64,000 nucleotides of DNA, taken from Bartonella sp. AU18XJBT (GTDB lineage: Bacteria > Pseudomonadota > Alphaproteobacteria > Rhizobiales > Rhizobiaceae). The stretch is from assembly GCF_028618595.1 (NCBI RefSeq), contig NZ_JAQITE010000006.1:28434-92433 (forward strand), written 5' to 3'. The position numbers and the translations under genes are program-made. The notes beneath the pieces are model-generated. The model was not told where the DNA came from and did no database searches. It worked only from the letters and a program-made list of their open reading frames with translations. Positions 1 through 9,343 of the stretch are shown here, one piece after another (position 1 is the stretch's first letter; each line of letters starts with the position of its first letter).

Positions 1-2628
1 ATTGAGATGTTGGCACAACATATTATCACGCGTCCTGTCTTTCAGGTGTTGTTTGAAGGGTATCAGTTTACACGTGAGAATCCTGTCTCGCGTGCTATGC
101 AGCGTATGCTTGATGTACTTGATGAGGCGAATCTTGATAAGGAATCCAAAGATCTCGAGAAATTTTACACAAGTGTAAAATTACGCGCCAGTGGCATTAC
201 GGATCCAAAAGCAAAACAGAGGTTGATTGTAGAGCTTTACGATAAATTTTTTCGTTATGCTTTTCCACGTACTGTAGAAAAACTTGGCATTGTTTATACC
301 CCCGTTGAGGTTGTGGATTTTATCATTCACTCTGTTAATGATGTTTTAGAGCAAGAATTTGGGCAAACGCTTGGCTCATCTGGTATTCACATCATGGATC
401 CCTTTACAGGAACGGGGACTTTTATCACGCGGCTTTTACAATCAGGTTTGATAAAACCAGAGGAGATGAAACACAAATTTTGTCATGAGATTCATGCCAA
501 TGAGATTGTGCTTTTAGCCTATTATATTGCAGCCATTAATATTGAGACAACCTATCATGGTCTGATGGGGGGAGGTTATGTTCCCTTTGAGGGAATTTGT
601 TTAACCGATACATTCCAGCTTTATGAGCAAGAAAAAGACCTGATCAGTGATTTGCTGGTGGATAACAGCACACGTCGCTCACGCCAGAAGGAACTGGATA
701 TTCGTGTTATTGTTGGCAACCCTCCTTATTCTTCGGGGCAAAAAAGCGAAAACGATAATGCGAAAAATATTGATTACCCTAAATTGGATAACCGCATTCG
801 TGAAACTTATGCTGCTCAATCCAAAGCGAGCAATGTTAATGGACTTTATGACAGTTATATTCGTGCTATTCGTTGGGCAAGTGATCGCATAAAAGACTGT
901 GGTGTTATTGGTTTTGTGACAAATTCAGGTTTTATCAATGGATATTCTACGAGTGGTTTACGAAAAGTATTGAATGAAGAATTTTCGAGCATTTATGTTC
1001 TCAATTTGCGTGGTGATATTCGCAAAAATATGATGAGCAAAGGACGTGCTCAAGAAGGGCAAAATGTTTTCGGAAGTGGAAGTATGGCAGGAATTGCTGT
1101 GACATTGTTTGTTAAAAATCCAAATGTCACGGAGCATTGCAAAATTCACTATTACGATATTGGAAATAATCTCACGACAAAAGAGAAATTATTTCAACTT
1201 CAGCGGTTGAGTAGTGTTGGTGGGATCAAGTGTGAACACGGTTGGCAGATGATTACACCAGATGAGCATGGAGATTGGCTGGATCAGCGCAATAGTGATT
1301 TTGAAAAATTTCTAGCCTTAGGTGATAAGAAGAGCAGTGATAAAAAGCTATTCAAAACTTTTTCTCGTGGCATACAAACTGGTCGTGATGCTTGGGCATA
1401 TAACTCTAGTCATGAAGATTTATTAAAAAATATGAGCAATATGATTGCTTTTTATAACGGTGAAGTAGAGCGTTTTAGTTATGCTTATGCACATTCTGAT
1501 CGTAAAACACGTATAGGTGCTGTAGACGATTTTGTTAACACGGATGCCAAAAAGATCAGTTGGAGTCGTGCACTTAAACAAAAATTAGCTAGAGAAAAGG
1601 TTTTTGAACTTAAACAGACATGTCTTATTCAGAGTTCATACCGTCCTTTTACACGACAGTGGCTCTATTATAATCGTGCTTTTAATGAAATGATTTACCA
1701 AATGTCGCGTATTTTTCCATTAGAAAAAGCGGTTGAAAATAGGGTAATACAAATTACAGGAGTTGGAGCAAGTAGTGGTTTTTCTGTTCTGTTGACTAAG
1801 AGTTTACCCAATCTTCATACAATGGATACTGGTCAGTGTTTTCCAAGGTATATTTATGAAAATGTTGTATCTTTGAAAGATCAAAATGATAATCAGTCTC
1901 ATTTATTTGAGAATGCTATAGTAGAAATCACAATAACTGGTTTGCAGCGGCGTGATGCTCTCACGGATGAAGGGTTGGCACATTTTAAGGCAGTATATCC
2001 TGGTGAAATGATAACAAAGGATGATTTGTTTTATTATGTTTATGGGATTTTGCATTCTGAAGATTATCGTGCGCGTTATGCGCATAATTTGTCTAAAGAA
2101 TTGCCACGTATTCCAACAGTTAAAAAGGTAGAGGATTTTTGGGCTTTTGTAACAGCGGGGCGAAAGCTTGGTGATTTGCATATGAATTATGAAGAGGTTG
2201 AGCCCTATCCCGTTACCTATAAACAGGGTGATCCAAGAACTTGGATGATTTCTGATGAGAAGAGTTTCTATCGTGTTGAAGCGATGAAATTTGCTGGTAA
2301 GCGTGGCGCTATTGATAAGAGCACAGTGATTTATAACGCACATATCACGATGCAGAATATTCCTCTTGAAGCTTATGATTATGTGGTCAATGGCAGGTCT
2401 GCTCTTGAATGGGTTATGGAGCGGCAGATTGTCAAAACGGATAAAGCGAGTGGGATTGTTAATGATGCTAATCGCTATGCTGTTGAAACGGTGGGTAATC
2501 CAGCTTATCCATTGGAATTATTTCAGCGGGTTATTACTGTAAGCTTGGAAACAATGAAAATTGTTCGTAGTCTACCAAAATTGGAAGTGAGAAAAACTGA
2601 AAAGGTTAAGTTATCCATTGTGCGGTAA
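1..2628 (+). CDS. Helicase/N6-adenine methyltransferase restriction-type protein, C-terminal part (5' end outside window)
   Basis: The reading frame is open at the left edge, so this is the C-terminal part of a larger protein; the first in-window ATG is at 7, giving 873 residues. Seen: an adenine-specific DNA methylase signature, motif I DPFTGTGTF at about residues 131-139 counted from that ATG and motif IV NPPY at about 238-241, followed by about 600 residues typical of a target-recognition region. The block before motif I (KFYTSVKLRA, VYTPVEVVDFI) resembles the linker between helicase and methylase in very long single-chain restriction-modification proteins (type ISP or COG4889-like 'predicted helicase'). 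Family knowledge: such proteins carry nuclease and DEAD/DEAH translocase domains N-terminally, which would lie left of the window. The frame runs unbroken to a TAA, so this part is not decayed. Genus-level function (restriction or phage defence) is inference. Confidence 0.8.
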   Translation: MEMLAQHIITRPVFQVLFEGYQFTRENPVSRAMQRMLDVLDEANLDKESKDLEKFYTSVKLRASGITDPKAKQRLIVELYDKFFRYAFPRTVEKLGIVYTPVEVVDFIIHSVNDVLEQEFGQTLGSSGIHIMDPFTGTGTFITRLLQSGLIKPEEMKHKFCHEIHANEIVLLAYYIAAINIETTYHGLMGGGYVPFEGICLTDTFQLYEQEKDLISDLLVDNSTRRSRQKELDIRVIVGNPPYSSGQKSENDNAKNIDYPKLDNRIRETYAAQSKASNVNGLYDSYIRAIRWASDRIKDCGVIGFVTNSGFINGYSTSGLRKVLNEEFSSIYVLNLRGDIRKNMMSKGRAQEGQNVFGSGSMAGIAVTLFVKNPNVTEHCKIHYYDIGNNLTTKEKLFQLQRLSSVGGIKCEHGWQMITPDEHGDWLDQRNSDFEKFLALGDKKSSDKKLFKTFSRGIQTGRDAWAYNSSHEDLLKNMSNMIAFYNGEVERFSYAYAHSDRKTRIGAVDDFVNTDAKKISWSRALKQKLAREKVFELKQTCLIQSSYRPFTRQWLYYNRAFNEMIYQMSRIFPLEKAVENRVIQITGVGASSGFSVLLTKSLPNLHTMDTGQCFPRYIYENVVSLKDQNDNQSHLFENAIVEITITGLQRRDALTDEGLAHFKAVYPGEMITKDDLFYYVYGILHSEDYRARYAHNLSKELPRIPTVKKVEDFWAFVTAGRKLGDLHMNYEEVEPYPVTYKQGDPRTWMISDEKSFYRVEAMKFAGKRGAIDKSTVIYNAHITMQNIPLEAYDYVVNGRSALEWVMERQIVKTDKASGIVNDANRYAVETVGNPAYPLELFQRVITVSLETMKIVRSLPKLEVRKTEKVKLSIVR

Positions 2629-3107
2629 AACAGCGCTGTGTCGTAACAAACTGGCACTATCATACACTTTGCCAGCTCGTGGGTATTGCGACAGCTCTTG
2701 GCACTTGAGACGGTACATCCCAAGTGGCTTAAGAGCTATCGTAATATTGGGGGGCGGAAAAATATAGGTGGGGCGATTTTTATTTTTTATGAAGCGTAAA
2801 AATGGTGGTATAAATAGATCTTTATAGCAAGTTTGAAGATTTTATAGTTGTCTGGGCGGCTTTATTTACAAGAGCTTAATATATTCGGATGGCATGTACA
2901 ATCTCGTGCTGTGAGAGATATCTTGGGATGTAAGAGATGTCTTGGGTGAACGTGCAATACAGTGACACGTGTGGGGTGTTCTATGTTGTATGAGAGTAAG
3001 CTCGGTTCGAGCTTTTATAGAGGCAATCTTGTGTGGAAGGGTATGGAAAGAGCGGTATGAAGCGGTCAGAAGATGGCAAGGTTTTAAAAAAGTCAGAAGG
3101 ATAAAGA
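2629..3107. other. Gene-poor spacer between the methyltransferase and ydcF-like gene
   Basis: No convincing ORF. It holds a partial copy of the dispersed repeat (2651-2755) and a short imperfect tandem repeat around 2910-2950 (two versions of AGAGATRTCTTGGG). In related Rhizobiales an acyltransferase gene (plsC) often follows ftsEX-ydcF; none is present here, which is an inference about synteny. Confidence 0.5.
2651..2755 (+). repeat. Dispersed repeat family A, partial left end
   Basis: Contains the landmarks CACTATCATACACTTTGCCA and GGCACTTGAGA that recur at the left end of family A copies elsewhere, for example near 19288 (reverse) and 48740. The right-hand AT-rich end is missing. Confidence 0.55.
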
Positions 3108-3779
3108 TCAGAAAGCGGTTCTGAGATAGACTTGGAGCGTTTTAATATATTGGAATAGAAGAATGCGGATTTGATTGATCTGTTGTATTGCGCTTTCAGC
3201 ATTGCTCTTTTTAACAGGATAGGCAATGAAATGGATATCAGGCATGAGATATTTAAGTTCTCGCATCGAGCGCCACATATGGTAATCATGGGTGACGATA
3301 TAAAGGGTTTTATAGTGGTGTTTTTTGATCCAAGCAGCGCTTTCTTCGGCGTTTCCTCTGGTGTTAATCGCTTGATGCCCAATGTCAATACAACAGGAGA
3401 CAAGCCGTGGGGTAATATGCATGTTATGCATGAAACCTTTCAGATTGGTTGTGGTGTTTACGCCACTGATAAGGAGTCGTGAACCAATCCCCCTTTGTAA
3501 GAGATTGAGACCTGTCTCTATTCGGTTTTCTCCGCCTGTTAGCACAATGATGGCATCCGCTTTGGGGAGAGGTTTTGGGGGGACAAGTCGTTCAGTTTTT
3601 TCAGAAAAAACAATAAAACCGCCCCAGAAAATGAAAACAATGATTGCAAGAGTAAGTGTTGTCGGTGGAAAATAGCGAAATAAAAAGCACACAGACCAAC
3701 GATAATGGGGTTGTTTTGGAAGAGGACGTTCTAAATTTTTTTGCCTCAATGAGTTGGAATGGTAGGAGTGGTGAGTCAT
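3108..3779 (-). CDS. YdcF/SanA-family (DUF218) inner-membrane protein
   Basis: About 223 residues. One hydrophobic segment (roughly residues 41-60, LTLAIIVFIFWGGFIVF) anchors the protein, followed by the DUF218 hallmark DAIIVLTGGENRIETG and the later THDYHMWRS block. Family knowledge: SanA/ElyC/YdcF proteins act in envelope integrity and undecaprenyl-carrier metabolism; the exact reaction is unproven. Start: the frame extends upstream only through TTG and GTG codons inside ftsX; the first ATG is at 3779, 4 nt after the ftsX stop, without a clear ribosome site, which suggests translational coupling. Third gene of a minus-strand ftsE-ftsX-ydcF operon, a layout usual in Rhizobiales. Confidence 0.85.
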   Translation of the reverse strand: MTHHSYHSNSLRQKNLERPLPKQPHYRWSVCFLFRYFPPTTLTLAIIVFIFWGGFIVFSEKTERLVPPKPLPKADAIIVLTGGENRIETGLNLLQRGIGSRLLISGVNTTTNLKGFMHNMHITPRLVSCCIDIGHQAINTRGNAEESAAWIKKHHYKTLYIVTHDYHMWRSMRELKYLMPDIHFIAYPVKKSNAESAIQQINQIRILLFQYIKTLQVYLRTAF

Positions 3780-3783
3780 AAAA

Positions 3784-4737
3784 TTAAAATAAACCGTTTT
3801 CACATTGATCAATTTTTTTCAGTTGCGTTAAAATAGTCATGCGGTTTGTAAGGGTGGTAAGAAAAGAAACGAAAATAATAAGAAGAATGATTTTTCCGTA
3901 AGGAATGGAACTTATGGAAATATGTCCAAACAAAGCTGTTACTTGGCTAGCTTCCACTCTTCCCAAGTTATAATTCGTCCAGAGACAAAAGGCTGAAAAC
4001 AGAAATATGCTTGTGAGACCACCATATAAAGCACCACGCAGTGCAGTTTTAAAAAAATGCCAGTCAAATTGGCGGGCAATGAAAATAGTTTCAGTACCAA
4101 GGAAATATAAGACATTGATAATATGCGCATTTTCTGCCAATGCATTGCGGGTGGTAAAAATGATGGTAAGAATAAGAGAGCCTAGAACCAATGCTAAAAT
4201 TGAAAAACCAATGAAAACAGTGGTGTGTGCCATGGTCGCAAAACGATGGACCCAAACACGGTGATCATCAAATTGACCTCCTGGAATTTGGGTTTTAATG
4301 GCGTGATTAATGGCTGCAAAATTGATTTTTTCATCCCTCTTCAGGGTCACAATGATAAGGCGGGGAAGGGGCAGTTCATTGACATTGAAGCCTGTTCCAA
4401 GCCATGGCTCCAGTAATTTTTCTGTAGCTTTTTGGTCAACAATTTTTGCATCTTGCACACCAGAAAATGTTTTAACCAATTGTACGGCATCACGGAGAGC
4501 TTTGTTGATATCAACATTATCAATGGGGCGTATTTGTATTGTTGCTTCATAGCTAATCTGATTACTCCAATTTTGGGCGGCACGTTGGACTAAATCAACA
4601 CCGATTAAGGTGAGGCTTGAAAGAAACGTCATAATAGCAATCACGGCAACCAATGCTTTTCCAGAAATATTACCACTGGGAATAATCGCTGTTGTATTTT
4701 TTTTATTGCTTGTAAAAATGGGGAAAGATTTATTCAT
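3784..4737 (-). CDS. ftsX: Cell division ABC transporter permease FtsX
   Basis: 317 residues, the usual FtsX length. A cytoplasmic N-terminus is followed by a membrane segment (about 28-48), a long periplasmic loop (about 50-165) and three more membrane segments near 170-198, 226-246 and 280-300, the four-helix FtsX topology. Family knowledge: FtsX is the membrane partner of FtsE; the pair relays ATP hydrolysis at the septum to peptidoglycan hydrolases. The ATG overlaps the 3' end of ftsE by 8 bp, so the two are translationally coupled. No damage is seen. Confidence 0.92.
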   Translation of the reverse strand: MNKSFPIFTSNKKNTTAIIPSGNISGKALVAVIAIMTFLSSLTLIGVDLVQRAAQNWSNQISYEATIQIRPIDNVDINKALRDAVQLVKTFSGVQDAKIVDQKATEKLLEPWLGTGFNVNELPLPRLIIVTLKRDEKINFAAINHAIKTQIPGGQFDDHRVWVHRFATMAHTTVFIGFSILALVLGSLILTIIFTTRNALAENAHIINVLYFLGTETIFIARQFDWHFFKTALRGALYGGLTSIFLFSAFCLWTNYNLGRVEASQVTALFGHISISSIPYGKIILLIIFVSFLTTLTNRMTILTQLKKIDQCENGLF

Positions 4738-5389
4738 GAATCGTCATCCGTCCGTTATGGAGAAGCATACGTCGTGCTGCAACTTGTTCCATTAAGGCAA
4801 TATCATGGGTAGCAATGATAACAGCTGTTCCAAAACGATTTAATTCAATAAACAAACGCAGTAGGCGTTTTGCCAAGGGCGGATCGACATTTCCGGTAGG
4901 TTCATCGGCAAGTAGAATTTCAGGTTGATCAATGAGCGCGCGTGCAATGGCTACCCTTTGTTTTTCTCCGCCAGAAAGAACTGGTGGTAAAACATGAATA
5001 TGATCTCCAAGACCTACCCAACAGAGAAGATCTTCCACTTCACTGCGATAGGTTGCTTCTTCTTGTCCTTTAATGCGTAAAGGTAAGGAGACATTTTCAT
5101 AAGTGGTCATGTGGTCGAGTAAACGAAAATCTTGAAACACCACACCGATACGTTGTCGCAGCGCAGGGAGCTCTTGTCGTTTGAGTAATGCTGTGTCTGT
5201 TCCAAAGAGATCAATATGACCGCGGGTGGGTTTGAGTGCCAAAAACATAAGACGCATCAACGACGTTTTCCCTGCTCCAGAGGCGCCAGTGAGAAATTGA
5301 AATGATCCAGGAGGAATATGAAAGCTAATATCACGAAGGACCTCAGGTCCCATTCCATAGCGTAGACCGACATTTTCAAAATGAATCAC
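4730..5389 (-). CDS. ftsE: Cell division ATP-binding protein FtsE
   Basis: 219 residues, full length for an FtsE ABC ATPase. Walker A GASGAGKTS is at residues 35-43, the signature LSGGEKQR and Walker B ILLADEPTG follow in the right order, and the switch histidine is in IIATHD. It works with FtsX, whose gene overlaps its 3' end by 8 bp. First gene of the minus-strand envelope operon; the promoter should lie right of 5389 in the AT-rich spacer. Confidence 0.95.
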   Translation of the reverse strand: MIHFENVGLRYGMGPEVLRDISFHIPPGSFQFLTGASGAGKTSLMRLMFLALKPTRGHIDLFGTDTALLKRQELPALRQRIGVVFQDFRLLDHMTTYENVSLPLRIKGQEEATYRSEVEDLLCWVGLGDHIHVLPPVLSGGEKQRVAIARALIDQPEILLADEPTGNVDPPLAKRLLRLFIELNRFGTAVIIATHDIALMEQVAARRMLLHNGRMTIHE

Positions 5390-5938
5390 TTTTTATTATT
5401 ACTCCTGATTTTATATTGCATCATTTATTCTAAGAACTCTTACTTTCATTACTTTAGATTTTTGTTGTAAGCTTGGTTATTTTAGATTTCATGGTTTTTA
5501 ATATTTGTTATACATCCTCGTTATAGATAAATATTTTTGCTCAAGAATATTATCATTTATACTTTCTCTTGTTAGCTTTATTTATGATTTTAGCAGGAAT
5601 TTCAAAGTGATTCTAGCATAAACATCAGAACTATTTTTCCTTCGTTCTCAGAGTTTTTTTTGCATTGAGTGGGTACTTGGTGATTTTAAAAAGCTATGTT
5701 GCTCTTTTTATCTCACTTTCTTATTCTTATTCGCATTCATATTCCAATCTTAGCATCTTCCAATCGTGAAGTTTTTTCTTCTATTGTTTTTTATTTGTTA
5801 TGAAGAAAAGCGTTTGTTGTTAGGGAGAGCATATGCGTTGTTTCGTTTTTTGTTCTCATGGGTGGTTTTCGTAACAATGCGAGGATAATTTTAGCAGAAA
5901 AACAAAAACCACCGTATATTATATTTCTTCGTGTTTTT
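5390..5938. other. AT-rich spacer between ftsE and acs
   Basis: About 550 bp without a supported ORF or recognised repeat. Both flanking genes are on the minus strand, so it should contain the ftsE promoter and the acs transcript end. A loose inverted pair GGTGGTTTT/AAAACCACC is visible at about 5860-5915, too widely spaced to call a terminator. Confidence 0.5.
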
Positions 5939-7882
5939 TTAGTTTTGTCGGTTAGCAATCAGATCTTCAACAACTTGTGGTTCGGCAAGAGTTGAGATAT
6001 CTCCGAGAGTATCAAAATCGTTTTCGGCGATTTTTCGTAAAATACGTCTCATAATTTTTCCTGATCGCGTTTTGGGAAGCTGCGGGGCAAATTGAATTTT
6101 ATCTAATATGGCAATAGAGCCTATTTCTTGTCTTACATGTTTAATAAGCTCTTTTTGTAACTCTTCACTTGGAGCTGTCCCTTCCATGAGGGTGATAAAA
6201 CTATAAATTCCTTGCCCTTTAATGGGATGCGGGTAACCCACAATAGCTGCTTCTGATACAGCGGGATGAGAAACAAGGGCTGATTCAATTTCAGCGGTTC
6301 CTAACCTGTGTCCCGAGACATTGAGAATGTCATCAACTCGTCCTGTGATCCAATAATAGCCGTCGCTATCGCGCCTACAGCCATCGCCTGAAAAATATTT
6401 TCCTTTATAGGAGGAAAAATAAGTTTGAATAAAGCGCTCATGATCCTTATAAAGTGTGCGCATTTGTCCGGGCCATGAATCACCGATACAAAGATTGCCT
6501 TCTGCTTCACCCTCTAAAACATTGCCTTGAGCATCAACAATTTGGGGTTGAATACCAAAGAAAGGACGTGTGGCTGACCCTGCTTTAAGGGGTGTTGCAC
6601 CAGGCAAGGGCGTGATCATATGCCCCCCTGTTTCTGTTTGCCACCATGTATCGAGAATCGGACAACGGTCATTTCCAACTGTATGATAAAACCATTCCCA
6701 TGCTTCTGGGTTAATAGGTTCTCCTACTGTTCCTAAAAGACGCAACGATGTTCTTTTTGAGTGTTCAACAAACGAATTTCCTGCTCCCATTAAGGCGCGT
6801 ATAGCTGTTGGTGCGGTATAGAGTGTATTGACTTGGTGCTTGTCGACAATTTCCCAAAATCTTCCTTTGTCAGGAAAGGTTGGTGTGCCTTCAAACATTA
6901 AAGTAGTCGCACCATTGCATAAAGGTCCATAAACTAAGTAAGAATGACCGGTAATCCAACCAATATCAGCTGTGCACCAGTAAACTTCATTGGGGTGATA
7001 ATCAAAAACATATTGATGTGTCATCGAGGCAAAAACAAGATAGCCCGCTGTGGTATGTAAAACACCTTTGGGGTTGCCGGTGGAGCCGGAAGTATAAAGA
7101 ATAAAAAGTGGATCTTCAGCGTTCATGGGTTCTGGTGGACAGTCTGTTTTGGCATGAGCTATCTCTTCATGGTACCAAAAATCACGCCCCTTTATCCATT
7201 GAATGGGTCCACAAGTTCGCCGTATAACCATGACTTGGTCTACATGCACGTTTTGGCGCGCTGCTATCTCAATAGCATGATCAACATTGTCTTTTAAGTT
7301 GATCCGTTTGCCGCCACGCAAGCCGTGATCAGCGGTAATGATGAAGGTTGATTCGCAGTCAACAAGACGCCCTGCTATTGCCTCAGCAGAAAAGCCCGCA
7401 AAAATAACCGAATGAACAGCACCAATGCGGGCACACGCGAGCATAGCATAGGCTGCTTCGGGAATCATGGGGAGGTAAATGGTTACTTTATCGCCTTTCT
7501 TAATACCACGACTTTTCAAAAGATTAGCAAAACGACAAACATGTTCATAAAGCTCATTATAGGTTATTTTTTTATCATGATAGGGGTTATCCCCTTCCCA
7601 AATGAGCGCGATTTTGTCTCCATGGGTTTTCAGGTAGCGATCAATGCAATTATAGGCAACATTTGTTATCCCATCTTCGTACCATTGAATTGATACATCA
7701 TCATTAAAAGAAGTGTTTTTTACTTTTGTAAAAGGTTTAAACCATTCAATGCGTTGACCATGTTTGGCCCAGAAGCTTTCTGGGTCATCGATGCTTTCTC
7801 GATACCATTGTTGATAAGTTTCCTCATCGAGTAAAGTATTTTTTTTGATCTCTTCTGATACTAGATAGATTTTTTCAGTCAT
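5939..7882 (-). CDS. acs: Acetyl-CoA synthetase (AMP-forming)
   Basis: 647 residues, full length for Acs. It makes acetyl-CoA from acetate, ATP and CoA through an acetyl-adenylate. Seen: the AMP-binding P-loop [11 protein letters not shown], the substrate-pocket stretch [12 protein letters not shown], the hinge region [21 protein letters not shown], and the C-terminal [11 protein letters not shown] whose lysine is the catalytic and regulatory acetylation site in the family. The ATG is preceded by a GAGGGAAG ribosome site. It stands alone on the minus strand with long spacers on both sides. No sign of decay. Confidence 0.97.
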   Translation of the reverse strand: MTEKIYLVSEEIKKNTLLDEETYQQWYRESIDDPESFWAKHGQRIEWFKPFTKVKNTSFNDDVSIQWYEDGITNVAYNCIDRYLKTHGDKIALIWEGDNPYHDKKITYNELYEHVCRFANLLKSRGIKKGDKVTIYLPMIPEAAYAMLACARIGAVHSVIFAGFSAEAIAGRLVDCESTFIITADHGLRGGKRINLKDNVDHAIEIAARQNVHVDQVMVIRRTCGPIQWIKGRDFWYHEEIAHAKTDCPPEPMNAEDPLFILYTSGSTGNPKGVLHTTAGYLVFASMTHQYVFDYHPNEVYWCTADIGWITGHSYLVYGPLCNGATTLMFEGTPTFPDKGRFWEIVDKHQVNTLYTAPTAIRALMGAGNSFVEHSKRTSLRLLGTVGEPINPEAWEWFYHTVGNDRCPILDTWWQTETGGHMITPLPGATPLKAGSATRPFFGIQPQIVDAQGNVLEGEAEGNLCIGDSWPGQMRTLYKDHERFIQTYFSSYKGKYFSGDGCRRDSDGYYWITGRVDDILNVSGHRLGTAEIESALVSHPAVSEAAIVGYPHPIKGQGIYSFITLMEGTAPSEELQKELIKHVRQEIGSIAILDKIQFAPQLPKTRSGKIMRRILRKIAENDFDTLGDISTLAEPQVVEDLIANRQN

Positions 7883-8202
7883 GCTTCCCTCTTTTTATTT
7901 TTTAGAAAAATCAGCCATTGTATTTTTATATTTGTGGCAGAGTTTTCCCAAAAGCTTTTCATTGTGAGATTAGACTAAATGACAAAGATTAGAATAGTCA
8001 ATTTTTAAAATCTGATGTGATGATATTAAAGAGGGTATTCTATGCTTTTAGGATACTCAAATGTGGTAAAACCTATTGCGGTATAGAGCTTTTTATAAAC
8101 GCATAAAGACATTTAAAAATGTCTATTATAAAATATTTCTTACAAGTTGATATAAACCAATATCGTTAAATAAAAGACTAACAAGAGAGAATATTGAGCT
8201 TA
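7883..8202. other. Spacer between acs and the small-ORF cluster
   Basis: About 320 bp, very AT-rich, no ORF supported. It contains a short hairpin at 8107-8124 (AGACATTT arms), which lies downstream of the leftward small-gene cluster and could end its transcript, though no clear T-run supports this. The acs promoter should also be here. Confidence 0.4.
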
Positions 8203-8328
8203 TTAATAATGATTTTTTAGAGAATCTTTCCAACTGTAATAAATAAACTTATAATAAAAAATATATATTAAACCAGAAAAAAACGTTGCTATAAGCGATT
8301 CAATAATTTTATGAGTAAAATCTGTCAT
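8203..8328 (-). CDS. Hypothetical 41-residue membrane peptide
   Basis: A short ORF, MTDFTHKIIESL at the N-terminus, then a single hydrophobic segment (about residues 12-31) and a charged tail ending KDSLKNHY. It is in the same orientation as, and downstream of, the two 60-residue membrane proteins; its tail SWKDSL echoes the SWKLSI block they share, so it may be a third, diverged and shortened paralogue. No database family is recognised. The ribosome site is weak, and it is short enough to be chance, so the call rests on its context and the motif. Confidence 0.4.
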   Translation of the reverse strand: MTDFTHKIIESLIATFFSGLIYIFYYKFIYYSWKDSLKNHY

Positions 8329-8401
8329 TATAAATGATAATCACTCATTAATAGTATCGTCGCTACTTTATTCAGCGTGCTCGCAACTCATCCAATGAAG
8401 A

Positions 8402-8584
8402 TTAATATAAACCGAAATATCTACGCAAAATATCAGAAATAAAGGAAATAATAACTGACGATAATGCCATTATAATAGACAATTTCCAACTCACACCACT
8501 GAATATTTTAAAAGGAATGGCAATTATAGGAGTAATTATAATTAGCATGAAAAATAGTCTTACAATTTCATAATGAATATCCAT
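8402..8584 (-). CDS. Small membrane protein, tandem paralogue 2 (60 residues)
   Basis: 60 residues with two predicted membrane helices (about 8-25 and 34-51) and ends shared with its neighbour at 8672: M(D/N)IxYEIVR at the start, SWKLSI in the middle and RYFGLY at the C-terminus. The upstream sequence is duplicated as well: both ATGs are preceded by the same ACTAGGATTTT block containing AGGA. Conserved ends with diverged middle helices argue for a real, selected protein after duplication rather than random ORFs. Function unknown; in the context of the glycine-rich peptide at 9002-9295 an immunity or accessory role is a hypothesis only. Confidence 0.65.
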   Translation of the reverse strand: MDIHYEIVRLFFMLIIITPIIAIPFKIFSGVSWKLSIIMALSSVIISFISDILRRYFGLY

Positions 8585-8671
8585 TATAACAAAATCCTAG
8601 TTATAGTAATGAGATTAATAAATACTTTTGAAAAAATTTGTTCAGTGTACTCGAAACTCATCCGATAAATA

Positions 8672-8854
8672 TTAATATAAACCAAAGTATCTACACAAAC
8701 TATCAAAAATAAATAGCACAACTCCTCCCGATAATGATGTTATGATAGATAACTTCCAACTCCGATCACAGAATACTTTGATAATACTAGTATAGAGAGA
8801 TACAAATACAACAAGCATACAAAACATTCTTACGATTTCATAACGAATATTCAT
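8672..8854 (-). CDS. Small membrane protein, tandem paralogue 1 (60 residues)
   Basis: 60 residues, same length and architecture as the 8402-8584 gene: MNIRYEIVR start, hydrophobic segments at about 9-27 and 35-52, central SWKLSI and RYFGLY end. The two genes are direct repeats at 270 bp spacing, including the ribosome-site region ACTAGGATTTT. Middle helices differ substantially, so the duplication is old enough for divergence but both frames are intact. It lies about 150 bp downstream of the glycine-rich peptide gene on the same strand. No family recognised. Confidence 0.65.
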   Translation of the reverse strand: MNIRYEIVRMFCMLVVFVSLYTSIIKVFCDRSWKLSIITSLSGGVVLFIFDSLCRYFGLY

Positions 8855-9001
8855 TATAGTAAAATCCTAGTTATATTATCTGATACTATTAGATATCTCT
8901 GAAAATTATTTCATCCAGCAATATTTATTTTGGTATATTCTTTCGAATATATTTACAAAAATACTAATTTCAGAGATATCTTTGTCGCTATTCTCTATAA
9001 A

Positions 9002-9295
9002 TTAGAACCAACATTCATGAGCTTTTTGTGCAAAGCCCCAAACAAAACCTCCTAGGAATCCCGATGTGTAACCTGCAACTCCACCTGTAAATGCCCCCGC
9101 TGGTCCTCCAGATATACCACCTAGAATTGCTCCGCCTACTCCTGCCGGTCCCGCTGTGTTGAACCCTTGTGCATTCATGTGAGACATAAAAGCATTAGGA
9201 CTACATGCATTTCCATGAGTAGGTCTTGAATTGTGCGAATGACCAAAAGAAGGCTTTGTCACCATATGACCGAATGTGTTGAATGAACCAAACAT
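9002..9295 (-). CDS. Glycine-rich small peptide precursor, bacteriocin-like (hypothetical)
   Basis: 97 residues in two parts. Residues 1-48 are polar, rich in His, Asn, Ser and Met, with Cys31. Residues 49-90 form a long glycine zipper (GVGGAILGGISGGPAG, then GGVAGY, FLGGFVWGF) of uncharged small and hydrophobic residues; a short tail ends AHECWF with Cys95. This composition is like class II bacteriocin or microcin cores and other membrane-inserting peptides (family-level analogy). No classical double-glycine leader or secretion genes are seen, so processing and export are unexplained. A strong AAGGAG ribosome site precedes the ATG, and a perfect GTATCA-CAA-TGATAC palindrome lies just upstream. 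Three small membrane-protein genes follow on the same strand. Could instead be a structural glycine-zipper membrane protein. Confidence 0.65.
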   Translation of the reverse strand: MFGSFNTFGHMVTKPSFGHSHNSRPTHGNACSPNAFMSHMNAQGFNTAGPAGVGGAILGGISGGPAGAFTGGVAGYTSGFLGGFVWGFAQKAHECWF

Positions 9296-9328
9296 ATTAA
9301 TTCTCCTTAATTCTCTACATTAAAAGTA

Positions 9329-9343
9329 GTATCACAATGATAC
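9329..9343. promoter_or_regulatory. Candidate operator palindrome upstream of the glycine-rich peptide gene
   Basis: GTATCACAATGATAC is a perfect 6-3-6 inverted repeat located 34-48 nt upstream of the start codon, between the ribosome site and the AT-rich region to the right. Its place suits a repressor site or an mRNA hairpin. No regulator gene is adjacent, so the binding protein is unknown. Confidence 0.4.

Noticed and set aside
2981..3403. 140-codon ORF on the minus strand overlapping the ydcF-like gene
   Set aside because: Out of frame with the recognised DUF218 protein and of poor composition.
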